NCBI RefSeq assembly: GCF_024679095.1
Contig: NC_066552.1
Coordinates: forward strand, 12,540,701 to 12,604,700
Source of the DNA: Eriocheir sinensis
Taxonomy: Eukaryota > Arthropoda > Malacostraca > Decapoda > Varunidae
Length of the DNA stretch: 64,000 nucleotides
Direction of reading: 5' to 3'
The position numbers were made by a program, and so were the translations under genes. The notes under the pieces are model-generated. The model did not search any database. It was not told the DNA's origin and saw only the letters and a program-made list of their open reading frames with translations. Below, one piece after another: positions 42,300 to 51,899 of the stretch; position 1 is the first letter of the stretch; each line of letters begins with the position of its first letter.

Positions 42300-45200
42300 C
42301 ATAGAGGTTTCGAACAGACTAAGTGAGAATGTAGTATCAGCAAAGAGTGTGCACAACTTTAAGGAGAAACTGGACAAGTACAGATATGGATATGGGACCA
42401 CACGAGCATAAGCCCAGGCCCTGTAAAATTACAACTAGGTAAATAGACACACACGCACATGCGTACACACACACAAAAGGAGAAAACACAAAAGGGCTTC
42501 GTTCTCACATTTCTCAGTGGAAGATTTGAATGTACAGAGGCCAGAGTCATTTGGAGAAGAGTCTAGATATTCCCCTCTGGAAAATGTGACCTGTTTTTGT
42601 ATTATCGTGATGGCATGGGGTGTATTTCCACCTCTTTAAGCATATGAGAAATTAATCACTAGGTGTCTTATACTCCCTTATTGAAAGATTGACCTGCTCT
42701 CATAATGTTGTGATGTCATGAGGGATATTTTTAGTTCTTAAACCACATGAGAAATCAATCGACTAGGAGATTTTTTTTTCCAACATTCCGCCCTAGACTC
42801 AAACTCGGGCACCCAAGACAATAGGTTATCATGACCCACACTTTGAAGAATCCCGAAATATGGCCTTCGCTGTTGTCCTTTGCTTTTACTCTCCCACTGG
42901 TTTCCTGAGGTGTTTATTTTTCTCTGGTCCTCCCAGGTGGGGCTCCTTGATATTGACATCTGTGGGCCGTCCCAGCCACGAATGTTGGGAGCAGCGGAGG
43001 AGAAGGTCCACTCATCTGGTGCTGGCTGGTCTCCTGTCGTATGTATCAGTCAGCATTTCCAGATTGTCGCACTTAGGAGATTCTGTTTGACGATTTATGC
43101 GATTTTTAACCACAAATTCTCACCCCTACGCAGACAACCATATTTATTTATAGTTATTGCTGCAAAATTTAATTCCTGGTGATCTTTATTTACATAGTTA
43201 TGGGTCAGTAACTGGATAATACCATGTTCGGTAATGGCAAACTGGCATCACTGTCACCGTTATCAGATTATCATACTCAAGAGACGCATATTTACCGGTT
43301 TCTGGGCCATAACTGTTGCCAAGAAGCACCTATAATTAATCACTTAAATGTTAACCATATATTAATGCAGTTATTTGGGTGACGAAAGCAGTTTTGGGGT
43401 TGGAAATCAGCAAACATAAGAGGCAGAGTACAACAGTCTGGCAACGTTGGGTATCACTGAGCCAACCTGAGTGTTGTATCATGGCAAGGAGATGATGTTG
43501 CACTTATTTCATTGTATTACTCATCTTCATCATCTTCAGACTCCAAACTGGACCGGATCTGTATTTGCAGCACTGTAGACTATCATTATTTTACCATATG
43601 TCACTAAGTCAGTATTCTTCCTGTGACTTAAATTTATTACCAGAATTGATCAGTCTTAAGATTCCTCCTCTGATTTTTTTTTTTTTAGTTTTGTGTTGCC
43701 CTAGGCCAAGAATAAATGGCACCACTATAAAAACTGCCTGCATTATGATGGGCTTAGGCTGACCATCAGGCCCCAGAAGAAAGCCTACCAGCACTATAGG
43801 CAAAAAAAAAAAAAAAACACCTCCCATGTCCCCACACCCCCAAAAGATCAATATATTGTGTGAGTATTTTTTATATCTTTGTGCCGGAGCCTTAATACAC
43901 AGTCACCCGAGTGATGTGTGTGTGTGTTCTGTCAGTATGTTTCAGACAACCTGGCCGTCATGTCCATCGGGTTTCTGCTCAACAGTGCTGATGATGCAGT
44001 CATCTGGAGGGGACCTAAAAAAAATGGTTAGTTTTTCGAGGAACAGTGACACCTGCTTCAGAGGTTTGATGATTTAGCTCAATTTCATTTTGAAAAATTT
44101 TCAGCTTTATGAATTTCATCTCCCTTTATATCTCCTCTGCTTACACAAGGAATGGGAGTAGCTGGTAGGCACATCTCCACCCGAAATTAACCTCTCTTTT
44201 GGCTACTCTTTAGTTTTGTCTATTATGGGAGTGGCGAGTAACGGTGTTTTTTTTTTTGTTGTTGTTTTTTTCACTTTTGTTGCCATTGAGCTGTCTCTGT
44301 TGTAAAAAAAAAAAAAAAAAAAAAAAAAATTGTTATGAAGTGCTGCAGGCTTGGCTCATGACAAGGCCTCAGAACAGTTAACCTGAGAGTGAATCAAAAT
44401 TTAGTATCTCAGAGGCAGCCAGTCTTGGTTTTTCCCAAATTGGCCCCTGTGCAACTCTGAGACTGGCTACCTCTAAGTCCTCACTTAATAAGGACTTACT
44501 GCAATATAATTCTGGCATGTTGATGCAACAAACCTAACCAACGCAACAAAATTTTCCAGGAATGATCAAGCAGTTTCTCCGGGACGTGGACTGGGGCTCC
44601 CTGGACTACCTGGTGGTGGACACTCCGCCCGGGACCAGCGACGAGCACCTCAGCATCGTGCAGTACCTCTCGGCAACCCCGCCTGTCGCTGCCGTGGTCG
44701 TCACTACGCCGCAGGTGACTATTGGATCATGCATGAATCTAAAACCTTTACCAAAGCAAATAGACAGAGACAGAGAGGTAGACAACATCTGGAGAAGCAT
44801 TTGTCCTGCAGCATAATAGCTAATGGCTGATGATTGTGTACTGAAGTGATCTGCTTTTCCCCTTCACCAGGAAGTGGCTTTGTTGGACGTCCGAAAGGAG
44901 ATAACTTTCTGCCAGAAGGTCAACATTCCAATCATTGGCGTGGTGGAGAACATGACCAGCTTCGTGTGTCCCAAGTGCAAGGTGAGGGACGGCACGGCTT
45001 AAGTCTTCCGTGTTCTGGTTCAGAATAGTTATAGTCGCCATCAGCTGACTTGTACCTTAAGCCCCTCTCTCTTCCCCTCCTTCTCTTTCTCCAGAGTAGC
45101 ACCAACTTCACATTCTTTTAACTTAGTGACTATTTTCATGGGTTAGGTCATTTTTACTATTAATTAAGTAATAAAAGTAACCTCAGCCAATCATACTGTT

Positions 45201-45696
45201 GCTCCTGTACACAGGTGACCCTACTCACCTGTCCCATATGCCCAAGTGAGTAAGGGATAACAAGTTTACATGGATTTCAGACAAAGTCGGACATTTTCCC
45301 GCCCACCACCGGGGGCGGCTCCCAGCTGGCCAAAGATGCAGGCCTGCCCCTGCTGGGCCAGCTTGCCCTGGACCCAAGGGTGGCACAGGCATGTGATCAG
45401 GGCACCAACTTTTTGGCAGAGGAACCAGATGCTGCTATCACACAGTCATACAAAGACATCACACAGAGTAAGTGAAACGTAGCAATGTGTTGTTCTCATA
45501 CCTGTACCTGCTCCAGTGACCACGAGGCTGCCATTGGAGGCCAGGCCCTGTGTTTGCCCATATTAGTTAATCAAATGATTCCCTTAAGTTTCTTTCCTTT
45601 TATAATAAAACTGTAGAATACACAACAGACTTGTGACATTAAATGTTTGTTTCAGAAATTGTGCAGTATTATGGCCAGCTGCCTGAACCCACCTGA
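40693..45696 (+). CDS. NUBP1: Cytosolic Fe-S cluster assembly factor NUBP1 (Nbp35)
   Basis: Role (known): P-loop NTPase scaffold of the cytosolic iron-sulfur assembly (CIA) pathway, working with NUBP2 to build [4Fe-4S] clusters. Seen: nine exons at 40693-40723, 41847-41951, 42075-42208, 42937-43038, 43936-44026, 44560-44714, 44871-44981, 45281-45467 and 45656-45696. All have GT/AG borders and matching phases, giving 957 nt and 318 aa (human about 320). The N-terminal ferredoxin-like motif C12-x13-C26-x2-C29-x5-C35 distinguishes NUBP1 from NUBP2. Also seen: P-loop GKGGVGKST at 66-74, [21 protein letters not shown] and the bridging CPKC at 239-242, with all key residues present. The ATG exon ([14 protein letters not shown]) is only 31 nt. 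A possible poly(A) signal ATTAAA is at 45741. Introns hold retroelement tails; the intron 3 donor is a non-consensus GTCAGA. Confidence 0.96.
40800..41300. repeat. About 155-bp tandem repeat, three copies, in NUBP1 intron 1
   Basis: Units contain TGTCAGCCATCTTA at 40825, 40981 and 41134, plus GGGTGTGATTCTGTAGTTTT, AAAAGGTTGTTGTTTGAAGC and ACTAGAGATTGAGATGTTTA. Confidence 0.85.
41645..41712 (+). mobile_element. LINE family 1 solo 3' tail
   Basis: TTTTTGTTGCCCTTGAGCCA, TCTCCTTTGTTAT and an A run, in NUBP1 intron 1. A second one lies at 44245-44330 in intron 5, with GCCATTGAGCTGTCTCTGTT and an A run. Confidence 0.7.
42222..42475 (+). mobile_element. LINE tail and LINE 3' ORF end flanked by (AC)n in NUBP1 intron 3
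   Basis: 42222-42260 is a family 1 tail in reverse (TTTTACAGGAAAGGAAGCAG, CTCAAGGG), followed by (AC)n. 42300-42411 encodes a retroelement C-terminus ([17 protein letters not shown] then stop) whose 3' end ACAACTAGGTAAATA passes into a second, shorter AC-rich run. The same TAGGTAAA-(AC)n ending is seen at 47020-47050 and, less clearly, at 47870-47885. Confidence 0.7.
42770..42860 (-). mobile_element. tRNA-derived SINE remnant
   Basis: The minus strand has a tRNA-like 3' half, GGTGCCCGAGTTTGAGTC (degenerate box B), followed toward 42775 by a T/A-run end. NUBP1 intron 3. Confidence 0.45.
43680..43818 (+). mobile_element. SINE family S1
   Basis: TTGTGTTGCCCTAGGCCAAG, GGCACCACTATAAAAACTGC, ACCATCAGGCCCC, AAGCCTACCAGCACTATAGG and an A run. 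In NUBP1 intron 4. Confidence 0.75.
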
Positions 45697-46379
45697 CGGA
45701 GCACCTTCAAACCGCCTTGGGCTGTGTACATGATTTCCCTATTAAAGTGTAGCCTTTCCATTATTACAGTGTAGCTGTTCCACACATTTTTTATTCCTGT
45801 ATAAATCCTAGTTTGTGTTATTACCAGCTCCAGCAGCCTTCACAGGTAGTCATTCCTACCTTCAACAACTTAAAATTACTTTGGTAAAGTGCAGCGTGCC
45901 TCCCAATGTGGAGAGTATCAAACAAAGCCAGTGCCCAAGTTATGCCGGCCATACATATGCAGGTAGCCGGGTCTCTCGGGTTCTGTGTCCCTGCCCGCGG
46001 TTAGCTGATCTGAATGGCTTCGGGTGGGCCCTGTAACCACTTCTTGCAGAACCCTGCCCCTGCCCCATACAAAATCAATTGAAGCATTGGTCACAACCCC
46101 AACTGGTTTGCAGGGGCCCAAACAAGGAAAATGGACTTTTTCACCAACCACTGCTCGGAACATAGCTTCATCCATTTATAATTATCAGGTACGGTATGCA
46201 AGTTAAATAGTCTAATTTTCTATTGTTTATATTTATAATTTTTATATTATGATTTTGTTATATTTTTTGTTGAACTGATTGTATTGGATGGCAACTTTGG
46301 TCTTGGCTGTGGACCTGGAGTGTATTATGGCTAAATATACTGCATGAGAGTAAGGCACAAATATATGAGGATGTACATT

Positions 46380-46505
46380 GCAAAACGAATGCCTCCTTAG
46401 TGTGGCGGGTGACCTGGGTTTGATCTTAGCTTGGGCACACGTCGCACCACCCACCCAGCTGTTCATCCTCCCATTTGAACGGGTCAATAAAAGGGCACTT
46501 GGGGA
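46380..46505 (+). mobile_element. tRNA-derived SINE-like sequence
   Basis: TAGTGTGGCGGGTGACCTGG and GTTTGATCTTAGC resemble the T-arm half of a tRNA. It continues with CACCCACCCAGCTGTTCATC and GGGTCAATAAAAGGGC. It lies in the convergent gap between NUBP1 and the APLF-like gene. Confidence 0.45.
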
Positions 46506-46612
46506 AACCAGGGAAAGATAAACTGGTATCCCACATGTCTAAATGGCCAGGGCTGTGTTCCTCGGGTTCCTTCCCACCACAGATGAGCACCCTTCTTTTA
46601 CCATCCTCATTC

Positions 46613-48996
46613 TTACTTCCTCTTCTTCATAAATTTCTTTGCCTCTTTCAGCATCCTCTTTGTGTCATCCTCCTCCTGCGTTTCTTGGCTGAGTTCTGTA
46701 CCCGAATCAGACGAGTCATCCGTGGGGGCATAGTCATCCGAGCTGCTGTCATTGAGGAAGGGATCATCCAAGTCATAGTCATCCTCATCGTCGTCATCAC
46801 CACCGCCGCCACCTCTTCCTGCTTGTGTTCCCATCTTCTGCCTTGCTGTGGGTGAGATGGGGCAGAGCTGAGTATGGGGAGAGTGAGAAAGAGAGAGGAT
46901 AGGAACTGTGGAACTGCCTGGACAGATCTCGTCTAAAAGCTGCAGTGAGTTTTGAAGGCAAGTTTGTCAGATTGAGGTATGGAGACATGACCCCAAAAGC
47001 ACTTCTGTCATTTATATCACAACTAGGTAAACACACACACACACACACATTTACGAGGAGAGTATCAAGGCGCCTCTCCTCCCGAAATCAATCTTTTTTT
47101 TGCCTCGTCCTTTCTCCTTTTCTTCCGAGCAACATCTAGTGGGCTATTTTGCTGTTGTATTTAGTTTCATAGCCCTTGAGCATCCTCCTATCCTGTAAAA
47201 CACACACACACATTCATTCATTCATACAACAGCAAAATAAGCCCACTAGATGTTGCTCTGCTTCTCCTTTTCTTCAGAGCAACATCTAGTGGGCTTATTT
47301 TGCTGTTGTATTTAGTCTCATAGCCCTTGAGCTGCCTCCTTTCCTTTAACACACACACACACACACACACACACCTTTGCCCTTTGCTCTGCGCCGTGGC
47401 TGGGGTACTCTGGTGTGCTTGTACTTCCTGCGATGTTGAGGGTTCTGGCGGTAACAGTTCACCCCGTACTCACACTCAGGCTGAGAGTCGTCACTGCTGG
47501 GGGAATGGCTCGGGGACTGGCTGGGGGATTGGTAGTCGTCGTCCCCGGGGTGTGCCTCACTCTGCTTGTGGAGTGAGTTCTTCCTGTGGGTGTGACAAGG
47601 AAGAACCAGAGTCGTAGCATAGGATAAGTTTGCCCAGCTTTTTACAGTAAAGGAGACAGCACAAGGGCACACAAAAAAGGAAACAATAAAAAAAAAAGCC
47701 CGCTATTCGCTGCTCCTGTTACCAGAGAGTTGCAAAAATCTATAAATACGTTAGATCAATTAGGTAAAAAACACACACACTTACACACACTGAGTTGAAG
47801 GAAAGGCTGGATGAATGTAGATATGGAGACGGGATTATTAGAGATTAGCTCGGGCCCGGTAGACTACAAATAGGTAAATACACGCACCTGTAACATCTTG
47901 CACCATACGGACAGGAAGGTCTGGGGGCTGCAGGAGAAGGGTTGTCTGTCTGGGGGAGTGGGGAAGAGGAGGCAGGAGCAGCAGAGGATGGTGGTTCAGT
48001 GGCTCTTCCTAAACCCCTCTCCTCCTCCTCCTCCAAATCCTCCTCCGATTCACTCATTTGAATGCATACTGGGTTGTGAGGTGAGGAAGGGCCTGACGTA
48101 GGATTAGCAGCAGTAGGGTCATTCTGTTCCTCCTCTTCACTACTTTCATCACTTATTTGGTGGAGAGTGGTCCGTTCTCCCTTCTGCTTCCTTGGTGAGG
48201 GGTAAGACCTCTTGGCCTGACTGGTGGGGTTGGGAGCTGCTTCACCCTTCCCCTGGCTTGCCATACTTGGGTTAAGCATGTCACCCCCCTCCTCCTCCAT
48301 CTGCAATCAAGGTAGTATTTGGCTCCTATCAAAGACCCATATCCTCAGACGCATTCTGTATAGCTGTATTTATCTATTTATTTGGTTATTCATTTGCCTG
48401 AATCAAGATCGGTTGTAACCCAGTAGCTGCGGGGATCATGTTTCTTAAAGGCCCCTCTAAGCGAGAATAATGAGAAAAAATCATCACTCACGCAAACCAT
48501 GTCATAATATATATCAACGCATTTGTGATCAGTTTATGCATCATCTATTTTGGAGGGTTTATATCATGGTAAAAATTTGGCCCGTCGCTGGCACACGGTA
48601 AAGCCACAAATTTGTCCTGTCGCTGCTACCAGGTTAAGATTGGATTCTCAGATGCTTTTGTCTCTCAACTATTTTCAACGGCCACAAGGGAGCTTAGTCA
48701 GATTCTCAGGCGTGCTTTTCATGTTCACGGTGCTCCTCCTCACTCTCTCTCTCCACATTCACTCCATCGTTCCACTGGCTCACCTTCCCCACAGAACACT
48801 CGTCTGCTGAGTCCTCTCCTTCTCTGTCTCTCTTCCTCGATGCTGTCTTATTGATTGGGGTCTGGTCCATGTTGCCATTCATTCCCTCTTCCTCCTTCTC
48901 CTCCACCTCCTGCTGCTCTGCTTCTTCATCACGTCTAGCATTCTCCTCGTCTTCCTTTCCCTCCATTTCTTCCTCCATTTCCACTTCTTTCTCGGA
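46613..48996 (-). CDS. APLF: APLF-like DNA-repair factor with tandem PBZ zinc fingers (N-terminus not found)
   Basis: Known: APLF binds poly(ADP-ribose) through PBZ fingers and histones through an acidic tail, supporting end joining. Seen: exons of about 48996-48784 (5' border unclear), 48300-47888, 47583-47375 and 46845-46613, with matching phases 0, 2 and 1. PBZ1 is split by an intron (CPYGARCY|R then KNSLHKQSEAH: C-x5-C-x6-H-x5-H). PBZ2 is CEYGVNCYRQNPQHRRKYKH with the same spacing and the ADP-ribose-contacting CYR. The tail has DDDDEDDYDLDDP, DDYAPTDDSSD and a final LKEAKKFMKKRK, as in vertebrate APLF. The last three exons give 284 aa. No FHA domain or Ku-binding motif was seen; they may lie upstream of RAMAC (which would then be nested) or be absent. 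The PBZ2 exon donor is the first GT of a (GT)n tract. Confidence 0.9.
47128..47374. mobile_element. Three LINE-tail copies in head-to-head/tail arrangement in an APLF intron
   Basis: A tail with AACATCTAGTGGGC..., GCTGTTGTATTTAGT and CCCTTGAGC occurs plus (47128-47200), minus (47224-47258) and plus (47277-47350). Each plus copy ends in (AC)n. The minus and second plus copies form a perfect 35-bp inverted repeat (47224-47258 / 47277-47311) with an 18-nt loop. The last (AC)n ends exactly at the PBZ2 exon border. Confidence 0.85.
47638..47890. mobile_element. LINE family 1 tail plus (AC)n-ended LINE 3' end
   Basis: 47638-47720 is the family 1 tail in reverse (TTTTTACAGTAAAGGAGACA, GCACAAGGGCACACAAAAAA). 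47750-47885 holds TTAGGTAAA-(AC)n and a second retroelement end with ACAAATAGGTAAATACACGC that stops at the PBZ1 exon donor (47888). Confidence 0.65.
48419..48633 (+). mobile_element. piggyBac-type MITE (family P)
   Basis: Begins CCCAGTAGCTGCGGGG after GTAA (a decayed TTAA) and ends CGCTGCTACCAGG followed by TTAA (48634-48637). It is about 37 bp longer than the copy at 56081 because of a tandem duplication near its right end. It lies in the APLF-like intron between the exons ending at 48784 and starting at 48300. Confidence 0.8.
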
Positions 48997-49565
48997 CGAA
49001 TATTTTTCTTTGTGAACGAGTGATTTGCGACAGAAACAGGATATGCATTACTTTTCCTTCGCTAAAACTTCATCAAAAAGTGTAGTCCCTAGAGAGCAGT
49101 AAATATGGGAATCAAAGTCTCATACTATTTGAAATCTTGGGGGATAAAGTGTACCCCCAGGAAAGCACTGGTACTCTACAGCTGAGGGATTGACTGAGTA
49201 AAAGGAAACCAAAAAATTACATCACTTTACTGGCTTACAATTTTTCATACATATAACAGCATAATAGGGTGATGTACAAATGTCCTGGTTTAATGATAAT
49301 AGGAATAATGACAATAATGAACAAATCAACCCATGATGCTAGAGTGGGGAGACCTAAATACCTATGCTGGGTCGAACCTCAAAGGATGAAGTCTTCGTTA
49401 GGGGTGTAGGGGGACAGGGCATTGGAAGTACTAAACATATGGATAGGACATAGGAATCATCATATTTTAAACTAAGGGAATCTGACTATACGTTAACTCT
49501 CAAACTCGGCAACCCCAGTGCGTAATGTCCCTGACGGGTGAACACTTGACTGGCTCTTGTGAAGC

Positions 49566-50447
49566 TCAATATGATGATCCAGGATAATGCTTACCACTGT
49601 CATGATCCCTCTTATGGTACTCATCACTCCTTCGCTCGGGTCTGTAGTCTCGCCTATCATCCCGTCTGTCGTCATGGTAATTTCTGGAGTTACCCCCGAA
49701 GTTCCCTTGTCGGCGGTCATGGTAGTCCCTCCGCTGGTCCCTGTAATGCCCTTCCCGACGCTGGTCTTGGTGTCGGAAGTTGCCTCTGCGTTGCCGGTTG
49801 CGGTCAAATCTCTCTGCCGGCAATATCGGTGGTTTTGCCATTCCCTTGTTGAAGTGCTGAAATGTGGGAGGATTAAGCTGAGTAAAATATATTGAAGTTT
49901 CCCTTTAATCAGTAACGGAGAATGACTGAAAGAAAACCACTAAAAAGAACCGTAGACTCTTTTTAACGCAAGACAGGCACCAAAGGAATTCGCCCTAAAT
50001 GGAGTGTGTTATTTCAACGAGATTTATAGATTTGGGACTGGTGGGACTTTCTTTTAGTGTGCGTGTGTGTGTGGAGTCAGCTCAAGGGTGCATTACGCAG
50101 AAATTATTAAAGAGAAACGCGGCAAATGGAGGGTCTACCGTAATAAAATAGCCTTGCCCATGGTCTACCTTCTCTACCATAAAAGGGAAAAGAACTTATT
50201 TGAGGGTCTACTGTAATAAAATAGCCTTGCCCTTGGTCTACCTCCTCTGCCATAAAGGGAAAAAGAACTCATTTGAGGATCTACCATAATGAAATAGCCT
50301 TGCCCTTGGTCTACCTCCTCTGCTATAAAGGAAGAAGGAACTCACTGCTATGAAGTCAGCATCATCCTCTGTGTAGCGAGAAGCGGCCTTCTCCTCTAAC
50401 TCAGACAGAAGCTCGGGGTCAAAGCTCACAGTATCCTCTTCTGCCAT
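49566..50447 (-). CDS. RAMAC: RAMAC-like RNMT-activating mini protein (mRNA cap methylation)
   Basis: Known: RAMAC (RAM/FAM103A1) binds and activates the mRNA cap guanine-N7 methyltransferase RNMT through a short N-terminal segment and binds RNA with a low-complexity tail. Seen: exon 1 is 50447-50346 (ATG to ATAGCA|GTGAGTTC). Exon 2 is 49856-49566, after acceptor TTTCAG. Phase 0; total 130 aa against about 118 in human. The N-terminal block EEKAASRYTEDDADFIA|HFN followed by KPPILPAERFDRNRQRRG aligns with the vertebrate activation domain (xxFASRxTExDxxxxxxxxxPPxxPPxVExWxxR). The C-terminus is R/D/Y/N/H-rich (RRDYHDRRQGNFGGNSRNY), as expected for an RNA-binding tail. A GTAAGC donor-like site near the end (49590-49595) could give another C-terminus. 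It lies about 570 bp upstream of the first APLF-like exon, same strand. Confidence 0.88.
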
Positions 50448-50454
50448 TCTGCCA

Positions 50455-51090
50455 CTCTGGAATGAAGGGATTGTGGGGTTAGGATCAAGAGCAAGGGATT
50501 TTTGGGTTAGGATTGAAGGGAAGGGATTTGGGGGGTTAGGATTAACAGGAAGGGATTATTTGGGTTAGGATTTTAGGGGGTTAGGATTGTGAGAAAGGGA
50601 TTTGGGGGTTAGGATTGAAAGGAAGGGACTTTGGGGGGTTAGGATTGAAAGGAAGAGATTTTGGGGGTTAGGATTGAAAGGAAGGGATTTTAGGGGGTTA
50701 GGATTGAAAGGAAGGGATTTAGGGGGGTTAGGATTGACAGGAAGGGATTTTTTGGGTTAGGATTAAAGGGAAGGGATTTTAGGGGGTTAGGATTGAGAGA
50801 AAGGGATTTGGGGGTTAGGATTGAAAGGAAGAGATTTTGGAGGTTAGGATTGAAAGGAAGGGATTTTGGGGGTTAGGATTGAAAGGAAGGGATTTTGGGG
50901 GTTAGGATTGAAAGGAAGAGATTTTGGAGGTTAGAATTGAAAGGAAGGGATTTGGGGGGTTAGGATTGAAAGGGAGGGATTTTGGGGTTAAGATTGAAAG
51001 GAAGGGATTTGGGTTAGGATTGAAAGGAAGGGATTTGGGGTTAGGACTGAAAGGAAGGGATTTTGGGGGATTAGGATTAGTTTTATTAAC
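50455..51090. repeat. G-rich minisatellite, unit about 29 bp, roughly 22 copies, upstream of RAMAC
   Basis: Units are GGGATTTTGGGGG, then TTAGGATTGAAAGGAA, with slight length variation. The array starts about 10 bp upstream of the RAMAC start codon (minus-strand view), so it occupies the 5' UTR, first intron or promoter. Several G runs per unit on the plus strand make G-quadruplexes likely. Confidence 0.92.
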
Positions 51091-51145
51091 ACGGTGTTAT
51101 CTCGTCTCCTACTGGATCAATATCTCTTCTGTTGCCATATATGTA

Positions 51146-51290
51146 TTTACTAACCTCTGAGCTCACGGTTATGTCTTCCTTTTCTTCTTCTCCTGCAGTG
51201 TTTCCTTCTTTTTTGTCTTTTTTCTTCAGTGGTTTTGGCGGGCTGGTTAGTGTGAGAAATTCCTCCTCCTTCACTTATCTGTTTGTCGCC
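51146..51290 (-). other. Candidate exon, minus strand, gene unknown
   Basis: A Lys/Glu-rich frame (LTLTSPPKPLKKKDKK, then EDITVSSE) ends at a good donor, CAGAG|GTTAGTAA. No convincing acceptor fits the same frame; the neighbouring frame is also open. It could belong to an upstream exon of APLF or to a separate gene. Confidence 0.25.
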
Positions 51291-51589
51291 TTTCCAACGG
51301 CTCCCAAATGTCACATGGAGGATGAGCAAGGAAGAAGAAGAAAATAGGGAAATATAAGACTGTGTACGCAATGTGTATGAAAAATAGAGTTCAGTGCATA
51401 GTGAAATATCAAAGGGTGGGGGAGGATGAAGGCCACACGGGAAAGATTTACAGGAAGATGAATGGGACCAGAGGTGAGGATGGGGAAAAGGACTGTGAAT
51501 GCAAAGTGTGTGAAAGAATAGAGCTCAGAGCAAACATCTAAGTATGAAGAATTAAAAAGGAGGACCTAAGAAGCGATACAAAGCGTTAC

Positions 51590-51860
51590 AGAAAAGAAGA
51601 GAGCAAACACCCCCGGCCCAGCCCCACACCAAGGATCTTCCCCGCCATCTTTGGGTTTCTCTGCATTGGCCGCGGCGAGCACAGCCTCCACTGGAGACTG
51701 AAGAGGAGTAACCCGCCGCCGGGGGTTGACATGGGGCTGTCCAGCGTGAGGGCGTGGGCGTGGCGTGGCTCCAGCAGGCAGTGGCGGGGTGTGCCGCCCC
51801 CTGGCACGCCCATACGCCTCGGCAGGAGGAGGAGGCGCCTCCCTGACTGACCCACAGAAA
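51590..51860 (-). other. GC-rich island with a candidate exon or promoter
   Basis: GC content stands out from its surroundings. On the minus strand an open frame (REAPPPPAEAYGRARGR ..., RRRVTPLQSPVEAVLAAANA) lies between an acceptor GGGTCAG at about 51847 and a donor-like CCTTG|GTGTGG at 51630. No family recognised. It might instead be a CpG-like promoter for divergent transcripts. Confidence 0.3.
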
Positions 51861-51899
51861 TAAGTAAGTATTGCGTCAGAATTTAGTTTCACGTTCTTT

